From contig OY282368.1 of the NCBI GenBank assembly GCA_958295725.1, positions 2,502,001 to 2,566,000 on the forward strand: a stretch of DNA of 64,000 nucleotides, written 5' to 3'. Below the pieces are notes generated by a model. The model did no database searches, had not been told where the DNA came from, and saw only the letters and a list, made by a program, of their open reading frames with translations. Position numbers and translations under genes: made by a program. This DNA is from an uncultured Alphaproteobacteria bacterium. Lineage in GTDB: Bacteria > Pseudomonadota > Alphaproteobacteria > UBA2966. Positions 63,652 through 64,000 of the stretch are shown one piece after another (the stretch's first letter is position 1; every line of letters begins with the position of its first letter).

Positions 63652-64000
63652 TCAGAAATTCTCGACCCAGGGGCGGAGCTCGATCTCCCAGGCCCAGGCG
63701 CTGCGATCCTGCTTGAGGAAATGCAGATAGCTCCGGGCGATGGCGTCCGGGTCCAACATGCTGTCGGGATTGTCGGGCGGGTCCATCCGCTCGGTCCGGA
63801 GCGGGTTGCGGATACCGCCGTCGATGATGAAATGCCCGACGTGGACGCCTTGGGGGTGGAGTTCCCGCGCCATGCTCTGGGCGAGACCGCGCAGCGCGAA
63901 CTTGCCCATGGCGAACGAGGCGGACTGCACGTAACCCTTGACGCTGGCCGACGCCGCCGTGAACAGGATGGCGCCGTGGCCCTTGGGCGCCATGCGCCGC
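63652..64000 (-). CDS. Atypical SDR family oxidoreductase (3' part; start outside window)
   Basis: About 116 codons of the C-terminal half of an SDR whose N-terminus lies beyond base 64000. GAILFTAASASVKGYVQSAS carries the Ser region. At the usual Tyr-x-x-x-Lys site the sequence is FAMGKFALRGLAQSMARELH, so the catalytic Tyr is replaced by Phe while Lys stays. VHVGHFIIDGGIRNPLRTER follows, as in other members of this sub-group. Reduced or altered catalysis is expected. Confidence 0.85.
   Translation of the reverse strand, partial: RRMAPKGHGAILFTAASASVKGYVQSASFAMGKFALRGLAQSMARELHPQGVHVGHFIIDGGIRNPLRTERMDPPDNPDSMLDPDAIARSYLHFLKQDRSAWAWEIELRPWVENF

Overview
The window is GC-rich (roughly two-thirds G+C by eye) and gene-dense, and it reads as a chromosomal piece of an alphaproteobacterium, most likely Rhodospirillales-like and possibly from a metagenome. 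The lineage call rests on gene content and order: glyQ-glyS-ppdK; TrmN6-like methyltransferase next to a DUF2007 protein; an ArsR/methyltransferase regulator directly upstream of metF and metH; the MlaA/MlaC pair; and a DjlA-like protein beside an AmpD-type amidase. I infer this and cannot run a phylogeny. Both edges cut through genes: an enolase-superfamily enzyme on the left and an atypical SDR on the right.

Region 1 (1-10.8 kb) holds small catabolic enzymes (mandelate-racemase type, CMD family, D-2-hydroxyacid dehydrogenase), a SulP anion transporter framed by truncated copies of one IS481-type element, and a 1579-residue Calx-beta autotransporter adhesin. Upstream of the adhesin lie a decayed secreted-protein gene that starts just after a run of 15 C and another IS fragment. 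Region 2 (10.8-37.9 kb) is mostly housekeeping: EttA, MlaC/MlaA, the metR-like/metF/metH operon under a clear palindromic operator, pterin dehydratase, a fused 5-oxoprolinase, an SDR with an 11-copy 45/46-bp minisatellite upstream of it, a small lipoprotein, DjlA, AmpD-type amidase, a UDG-family protein, PPDK, GlyS, GlyQ, a complete IS481-family insertion with a target duplication, TrmN6, DUF2007, a queuosine-precursor transporter and L28.

Region 3 (37.9-43.9 kb) is accessory: an integrase remnant, a complete IS630 element with a likely programmed -1 frameshift, a single-chain type IIG restriction-modification enzyme, a STAS protein and tRNA-Pro(CGG). Region 4 (43.9-64 kb) is a catabolic neighbourhood: an Ldh2-type dehydrogenase, two beta-hydroxyacid dehydrogenases, a two-subunit aconitase X enzyme in an operon with two paralogous unknown proteins, a lactonase-type metallohydrolase, an M24 peptidase-fold enzyme, a secreted alpha/beta hydrolase, SDRs, PhoX, an amidase, an amidohydrolase, a GlcG protein, a GrdB-like protein and a tautomerase.

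The most notable observation is the GrdB-like gene at 61856-63154. It is split by a TGA that lies exactly in frame within a Cys-Pro-Val-(TGA)-Pro-Arg-Cys motif and is followed, 18 nt later, by the loop of a perfect 7-bp hairpin that begins with G. This is what a bacterial selenoprotein with its SECIS element looks like, so I annotate it as a single selenocysteine-containing CDS. A second in-frame TGA, in a small membrane-protein gene at 59135-59467, lacks those signs and is treated as a nonsense mutation.
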